DNA of 64,000 nucleotides, taken from positions 1 to 64,000 of the forward strand of contig NZ_RAPE01000007.1 in NCBI RefSeq assembly GCF_003651245.1, in the 5' to 3' direction. Position numbers and translations under genes: made by a program. A model generated the notes under the pieces. It saw only the letters and a list, made by a program, of their open reading frames with translations. It was not told the DNA's origin and searched no databases. Shown here one piece after another: positions 59,398 to 64,000 of the stretch (position 1 is its first letter; the number at the start of each line of letters is the position of its first letter). Source of the stretch: Roseovarius spongiae. GTDB taxonomy: Bacteria; Pseudomonadota; Alphaproteobacteria; Rhodobacterales; Rhodobacteraceae.

Positions 59398-59731
59398 CGA
59401 CGTGATCGGCCTCGCTTGCGAGGGCAAGCTGAGCGAGAGCGATCTGAAGCGGATGCACGCCTTGCTCCACGAGCGGCTGCAAGGGGCGAGCAAGCCCGGC
59501 CTCGTCCTCGATCTCACGAGGTTCGAAGGCTACGAGGGGCCGTCAGCGCTGCTGGAGGATTTGAAGATCGACACTGCCCATACAAACGGCTTCCATCGCG
59601 TCGCCGTGGTGGGCGAGGGAGCTCTCATGGATTGGGGCACCAAGCTCGCCAATTTTCTGACCAAAGCGGAGCTTGGTCAGTTCGACCCGGAGGAAATGGA
59701 GGCCGCGGTCGCCTGGGTGCGTGAAATGTGA
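59369..59731 (+). CDS. SpoIIAA/STAS-like protein (DUF3478 type)
   Basis: 120 residues. The pattern KLSESDLKRMHALLHERL, LVLDLTRFEGYEGPSALLEDL, RVAVVGEGALMDWGTKLAN is that of small STAS-like proteins often found near metal transporters. No signal or helix. AAGGAAG lies before the ATG at 59369. It overlaps the CDF gene by 29 bases. Function unknown. Confidence 0.75.
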   Translation: MFTETQTTHDDVIGLACEGKLSESDLKRMHALLHERLQGASKPGLVLDLTRFEGYEGPSALLEDLKIDTAHTNGFHRVAVVGEGALMDWGTKLANFLTKAELGQFDPEEMEAAVAWVREM

Positions 59732-59755
59732 GCGATACCTGAACCGCGACTCCTA

Positions 59756-60049
59756 TTGGCGTTGAGGGTAGGGCGCTTTGGCTGGCGGGCCGAGACCGCA
59801 TACACTCTGTGGGGCGTCCCGCTGGTGTCGATCGACGAATGCGGCATCTTTCGGATCGAGGAAAGCCGGCGAGGCAACGGCTTTCGGGTCTCACACCGGG
59901 TCTGGGGCGACTTCCCGGCCACACTTTATGGCCGGGTGCTCAGCTGGATCGCGGTCGCCCTGCTCGACATGGAAACCGACGCAGAGCGACACACGCGCGT
60001 GGAGCTCGAATATTTCGAACGACGTCTGGACGACGATCAGGATGGCTGA
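59756..60049 (+). CDS. Hypothetical protein, 97 aa
   Basis: TTG start proposed at 59756; no good ribosome site. Sequence looks protein-like (WRAETAYTLWGVPLVSIDECG, and RVSHRVWGDFPATLYGR). It overlaps the next gene by eight bases, which favours reality. No family recognised. Confidence 0.5.
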   Translation: MALRVGRFGWRAETAYTLWGVPLVSIDECGIFRIEESRRGNGFRVSHRVWGDFPATLYGRVLSWIAVALLDMETDAERHTRVELEYFERRLDDDQDG

Positions 60050-61148
60050 AGGTGGCACCTTTGCGGTCCTCGGCGGCTATGGGCAACTGGGGCGGGCGGT
60101 GGCAGAGTTGCTCGTTCGCGAGGGTGATGCACAAGTCGCAATCGTCGGGCGTGATATGAAGAAGGCGCACGGTGTCGCGCAGGACCTTGCTCGAACTTCA
60201 GCCTCGGCTTCGGTGAGGCCGATGCGCGCCGATGTGAACGACGCCGTCACGCTGGAGCGGTTGCTTGCCGAACATGATGTACTGATCCATGCCGCGCCTC
60301 TGGCGAAACCGGCTACGGAAGCCCTGCTCTCTGCGCTCTTACGGACAGGCGGACGGACAGTTCTCATCAGTCATGATGTCACCGCGACCAACACCCTTCA
60401 AGCGGCACAGGACGAATTGATCGGTGCCGATGCCTCAGTCATTTTAGACGCTGGGGCTGATCCGGGGCTGCCCGGCCTTGTCGGCCATTTGGCAGCTACA
60501 ACCCACGGCACCGCGAAAGATGTGGAGCTCGTCGCCCGCTATCGGGCCAAAAGCGTTGGCTGCGCAGGGCTTGCCGACATTCTCGACGGTGCCTCGGATG
60601 CGGCGTGGCTCTTCGAGAACACGTGGCGTCGCGCCGGATATTTCGAACTGCAGCGCAAGAGTTTTCCCGGTAAGCTCGAACCTTCGCTGACAATGCCCGT
60701 TTATTTGCCGGAACTCGACGCTCTTGTAGATCGGCATGGTCTCAGCCGGCTTGCGCTCTGGCACGGTGGGCTGAACGGACTTGCTGATCTTGCGGTTTCC
60801 GTTCGACGACTGACAGGCAAGCTGCTGCCGCGCCACCTTTTCCTTGAGGCTCTCCGGATATCAGTCAACCATTTCAATCCGCCTCCATATGGACTGGGAG
60901 TCTCGGCCACCGCGACCGGAGACGAAAAGGCATCCACGGTAAAGGTAAAGTTGACGCATGTGGATTGCTTCACCCCGATAGGTCAGCGACATTGCCAGAA
61001 AAAGTCAATCTATCTGTCAAAAAGGGACAAAGTACTGGCCATAAAGGTCAAACTATGTGGCCACCAAGATGCAACAGCGCATACTCGCAGAACAAGTTTG
61101 GCGTTCTGCATCGCGGCAAAGCACGTGAGAAATCGCGAATCTCAATAA
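60042..61148 (+). CDS. Saccharopine-dehydrogenase-like NAD(P) protein with replaced C-terminus
   Basis: 369 residues. The Rossmann start is FAVLGGYGQLGRAVAELL, then IVGRDMKKA and a core with DAGADPGLPGLVGHLA, all typical of saccharopine dehydrogenase-like proteins. After about residue 303 (VKVKLTH, near 60955) the normal ending is lost and replaced by unrelated sequence (VDCFTPIGQRHCQKK and on), in which base composition drops. The gene was probably truncated by a recombination event and joined to foreign DNA, so the protein may not be functional. Confidence 0.7.
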   Translation: MAEGGTFAVLGGYGQLGRAVAELLVREGDAQVAIVGRDMKKAHGVAQDLARTSASASVRPMRADVNDAVTLERLLAEHDVLIHAAPLAKPATEALLSALLRTGGRTVLISHDVTATNTLQAAQDELIGADASVILDAGADPGLPGLVGHLAATTHGTAKDVELVARYRAKSVGCAGLADILDGASDAAWLFENTWRRAGYFELQRKSFPGKLEPSLTMPVYLPELDALVDRHGLSRLALWHGGLNGLADLAVSVRRLTGKLLPRHLFLEALRISVNHFNPPPYGLGVSATATGDEKASTVKVKLTHVDCFTPIGQRHCQKKSIYLSKRDKVLAIKVKLCGHQDATAHTRRTSLAFCIAAKHVRNRESQ

Positions 61149-61312
61149 TTGAATTTGCTAAGGCGTTGACAACGCTTCAGGACCGGTCGCAACAATGAGG
61201 CCATCGGACATTCAATATAGAAAGTGTGGGTCAAAGAAGTCCAAACCCCAGTTGCATCACCGCATGTTTGAGTTGGCCGATGAGACCATCAGAGCAATAG
61301 TTCTCGGTACGG

Positions 61313-61525
61313 TCATTCATAAACAACATCACTATGCGGTGCCGCTGACCACCTCGGAGTAATATCTCCGGTGTTCCATTCGTAGAGCCAGCCAACAAGC
61401 TCGCCGGTTTGGCGGTCATAGATGCGTTTGACCGCCTGAGCATGGAGACGCTCTTCGCAGTCGCACTTCTTAACCCTGCGTGCAGCGAAAATCGGCTTTG
61501 TCTTGATCTTGACGACTGAAGTCAC
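61313..61525 (-). CDS. Hypothetical small protein, 70 aa
   Basis: GTG start at 61525 with GGAGGG seven bases upstream. Contains a CDCEERLH motif and VKRIYDRQTGELVGWLYEW, like short plasmid proteins of unknown function. The good ribosome site makes it likely real. It is divergent from the rcgA-like gene. No family recognised. Confidence 0.65.
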   Translation of the reverse strand: MTSVVKIKTKPIFAARRVKKCDCEERLHAQAVKRIYDRQTGELVGWLYEWNTGDITPRWSAAPHSDVVYE

Positions 61526-61627
61526 GTCGCACCCTCCGGTTCATGAAAACGAATACCTGTGAGTCTCGAAACCGAGACCGCCCTGAGGCAGTGGCCAGTT
61601 TCAGCCAAAATCCGCCACTCGGAATAG

Positions 61628-63310
61628 TTGAGCTTACCTGTCTGCTGTGATCACGATAAAATATGCAGCGGGGCGCAAAAGAACGAAAACTTGGCGCGGA
61701 AGCTTTTGATCAGAAATGGAAAATATTTTGTTGCACCGCAGGAAACGGACGAGGATTTCAAGCGGCTTTTTGCTCGTCTAGCGTCAGCAGGTGCGGGTAG
61801 ACCGGTTGATCTTCACGGCTTCCCTGACGGACCGTGGACACCGGAAACCTTGGCCAACGCAATTTCCTCGATCGAGGCCAATCGCAACGGAATCGAACTC
61901 CGGACCGTCCAGGTCTGGTTTCAAGACAATGACAATGGGATCAGCAGCGATAACATCAGATGGCTGGCACGAATCTTTGGTTGTGGTGATCCCGAGGCGG
62001 TGAGCGAGTGGCAGACAGCGCTCAGCGCCGCTCGATCCAGGCTGGATGCCAAACGGCGCGAGAAGCGCGGAGCGAAGGATGCGCCAACCACGTCCGCTAC
62101 GGAATTGGACCAGAGCAGCCCCGCTGGCGAAATCAGGCCAGAAGGTATACCGTCCGCAGTGCCGAAGCCGAAGATGGCCGCCCGCCAGACACCGCGTTCG
62201 GGGCTTGCTCGGGCAACGGAGGCAGTGTTTAGCGGATCACCACTGAACCTGCCGGCCTCGGTCTTCGCAGGCGCCGTGGCGCTGCAGTTTACCTCCTACT
62301 TCCTCGGTATACACGAAGTGACTTTCGAGGCCCCCGACGGTCTCACCAAGCAAGTCGGATTCCTCTGGGCCCCCAACTGGACGTTCCTGTTTCTCGCGTT
62401 CATGCCCCTGTTCTTTGCGGCTACCGCTGAATTGCTCCTATTCTGGAAAGAGACAGGCCGACCAAAGATCGCGAACGAGGTATCTCTTGCAGAGAGCCAT
62501 CGCGACTGGTCGCGCAATCTGGACGCCTCGTCTTACACATTTTGGGCCGTATTTCTCATATGCGTTCTGTTCGCGGGAGTCTTCCAGTGGATCAGCGTCC
62601 GGCTGCTCCCGCTGTTGCGCGGCGGAGGGGACTTCGCGATCGATTGGGGCTCGCTGGCGATCATTAGTCCGGAGATCATTACGGTGCCCGAAACGATGGC
62701 CTTCACGGGCTTTGCGTATCTCTACATGTGCATTTCCTTCTACCTGTTCTTCGCGGCCCTCATTCTGCTCTACTGCGTTGCGCAGGACTTTGGAAATATC
62801 CAGAAGACCAACCCCGGCAACGGCGATGCGGCCAACAACGAGGTGATCAGCGTGGTCGGCGCCAGAGTGATAGGGGCGATTTTCCGCTGTGCTGTACTGG
62901 CGATCTTCGTCGCGGTCTGTATGAAACTGCAAAGTGCCTACCTGACATCTAGCGGCACGAACATCGCTCGCTGGTTGATGAACGACATGTGGGCGGTTTT
63001 CTCTTCAGGCGACCGGCCGCAAAGCTTGGGAGAGTACAGCGCGCCCAATCACTTCACCAGCCTGCTGATCGTCCTGTCTTCGATTTTTGTGTTCCTTCAT
63101 GGCGCGTCTCGGGTGGCCGGTGGGGGTCGCGTGAATAGCAGACTTGGGATGATGGTTGCAACCGTGGGACTTCTGAGCACGGCCTATCTGTTAATCGGCG
63201 CGTTCGCGGGTTTCTCGGTTTTGCTGTTTGCCGCGGTGTTACTTGCAACCTTCGCACTCTATGATCCGGACTTCGGTTTTGGGAGCGCGAGCGAAGAGCG
63301 GAGAGATTAG
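61628..63310 (+). CDS. RcgA-family putative transporter
   Basis: Up to 560 residues, TTG start uncertain. The N-terminal 130 residues are soluble with the block LRTVQVWFQDNDNGISSDNIRWLARIFG, which I recall from RcgA-family proteins. After a basic linker (about 135-190) there are six to eight membrane helices, including FLFLAFMPLFFAATAELLLF and TFWAVFLICVLFAGVFQW. RcgA with RcgR was reported in conjugative transfer of rhizobial plasmids. The name is from memory and should be checked. It is followed directly by the lactone-hydrolase-like gene. Confidence 0.6.
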   Translation: MSLPVCCDHDKICSGAQKNENLARKLLIRNGKYFVAPQETDEDFKRLFARLASAGAGRPVDLHGFPDGPWTPETLANAISSIEANRNGIELRTVQVWFQDNDNGISSDNIRWLARIFGCGDPEAVSEWQTALSAARSRLDAKRREKRGAKDAPTTSATELDQSSPAGEIRPEGIPSAVPKPKMAARQTPRSGLARATEAVFSGSPLNLPASVFAGAVALQFTSYFLGIHEVTFEAPDGLTKQVGFLWAPNWTFLFLAFMPLFFAATAELLLFWKETGRPKIANEVSLAESHRDWSRNLDASSYTFWAVFLICVLFAGVFQWISVRLLPLLRGGGDFAIDWGSLAIISPEIITVPETMAFTGFAYLYMCISFYLFFAALILLYCVAQDFGNIQKTNPGNGDAANNEVISVVGARVIGAIFRCAVLAIFVAVCMKLQSAYLTSSGTNIARWLMNDMWAVFSSGDRPQSLGEYSAPNHFTSLLIVLSSIFVFLHGASRVAGGGRVNSRLGMMVATVGLLSTAYLLIGAFAGFSVLLFAAVLLATFALYDPDFGFGSASEERRD

Positions 63311-63311
63311 C

Positions 63312-64000
63312 GTGTATCTGAGTTGGCTGGATCGGTGGGATGAGAAGCGCGTTCAAAGAGGAAATGCGCTGAAGGCACGATCTGAACTCATCCTTGACGC
63401 CGACCGGGCTTTCCCGGGGACGGAGCACGATGTCACGCTCGCGGACTTCTGTACCCTTGCGGAACACGCGTCCGACGATCCGACATTCTTTGAGCGCCCT
63501 GCGACGCCAACTCTCGACGTTGAGCAGGTGGAAGATCGCCTGACGTTTCCGTCAGACATTCAAACCGACATCGATGAGAACAACACGGTTTGGGCCCGCG
63601 CGACGGAAAGCGGAACGTTGGAGCAGGCGCTGATCGTCTTTCATCACTGGAATGCTCAAAAGCATCAGCGCCACCTCGCGAACTACTTCTCGAAACGCGG
63701 TATCACCGTGATCGAGATGGCAATGCCCTATCATTTCGAGCGCCGTCGATCAGGCTCGGTCTATGCGGACTACATGCTCAGCGCCAATATCGGTCGAACC
63801 GTCCAGTCTGTCAGGCAAGCTGTTCTCGATGGCCGAAAGCTCGTCGCGTGGCTGAAAGGTGAAGGCTATGGGGAAGTATCCGTCCTCGGGATGAGCCTAG
63901 GATCATGGGTGGCCGGCTTGGTCGCGGCCCATGATGAAAACGTCTCGAAAGCCTCGCTCTTTCTGACGGCCGGCAGCCTTGCGGATATGGTCTGGACCGG
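63312..64000 (+). CDS. RcgR-family putative alpha/beta hydrolase, partial
   Basis: GTG at 63312, two bases after the rcgA stop. 229 codons are visible and the gene continues past the window. The nucleophile elbow is LGMSLGSWVAGL near residue 195-206 (GxSxG), followed by VAAHDE. The fold and position match RcgR-type proteins, named as putative quorum lactone hydrolases and linked to control of plasmid conjugation. Activity on lactones is not shown here. Confidence 0.6.
   Translation, partial: MYLSWLDRWDEKRVQRGNALKARSELILDADRAFPGTEHDVTLADFCTLAEHASDDPTFFERPATPTLDVEQVEDRLTFPSDIQTDIDENNTVWARATESGTLEQALIVFHHWNAQKHQRHLANYFSKRGITVIEMAMPYHFERRRSGSVYADYMLSANIGRTVQSVRQAVLDGRKLVAWLKGEGYGEVSVLGMSLGSWVAGLVAAHDENVSKASLFLTAGSLADMVWT

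Noticed and set aside
1..64000. CRISPR array
   Set aside because: No regularly spaced direct repeats of CRISPR type were seen, and no cas genes.

Overview
The window looks like part of a large repABC-type plasmid from an alphaproteobacterium of the Rhodobacteraceae/Paracoccaceae kind. The evidence is high GC, a compact repA-repB-repC cassette with parS palindromes and a probable counter-transcribed RNA, a DUF1403-scpB pair beside a tyrosine recombinase, and, at the right edge, genes resembling the rcgA/rcgR pair linked to conjugation of rhizobial plasmids. No rRNA, tRNA, CRISPR array or intact insertion sequence was seen.

Layout. (1) About 1-17 kb is a defence- and stress-like region: a YhaN/YhaO-type ATPase-nuclease pair, several unknown proteins, an AbiEi/AbiEii-like pair, a type II 'short' CBASS operon (DUF2188 protein, patatin CapV, CD-NTase, E2-like protein) facing a fused HTH-ImmA/IrrE regulator and a PIN protein, then a HEPN/RES-domain protein and a UPF0489 peptide-arginase-like protein. 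(2) 16.9-23.6 kb is the maintenance block: ScpB, DUF1403, integrase, RepC, RepB, RepA, three parS sites, and an antisense RNA between repB and repC. (3) 23.7-24.8 kb is a graveyard holding a frameshifted DotG/IcmE-like conjugation gene and a frameshifted Tn3-type resolvase.

(4) 24.8-35.4 kb is a copper/redox island with CueR-type operators: a tiny Met-rich membrane protein, an unusual SDR-SPW-VKOR-like fusion, CueR, multicopper oxidase, beta-propeller, DUF411 protein, cytochrome c, two TlpA-like thioredoxins, Met-rich periplasmic protein and CcdA. (5) 35.4-39.7 kb has two L,D-transpeptidases, a lipoprotein and a Zn/Cd/Pb P-type ATPase. (6) 39.7-44.6 kb is a four-gene PhnE/PhnC/PhnD-like ABC transporter plus di-haem peroxidase operon, divergent from an MntR-like repressor with a TTAG-N6-CTAA operator between them; it may be an uncharacterised metal acquisition system.

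(7) 44.6-56.4 kb is a run of 14 tightly packed minus-strand genes (SCO, DsbB, DsbA-like, PCuAC, SCO, M23 peptidase, DUF411, ZIP, LspA, Lnt, small membrane protein, Ntn acylase, two CtaG-like proteins) behind one MerR-type promoter. (8) 56.5-60 kb holds a ZntR/CadR-like MerR regulator, YnfA, two cation diffusion facilitators and small proteins. Near-identical MerR-type promoters (19-bp spacers) at 35.46, 36.73, 56.43 (minus) and 58.11 kb suggest one regulator ties regions 5, 7 and 8 together, while CueR-type boxes serve region 4. (9) 60-64 kb has a saccharopine-dehydrogenase-like gene with a replaced 3' end, a small unknown gene, and the rcgA/rcgR-like pair running off the right edge.

Functions are assigned from recognised motifs and gene order only; no database search was run.
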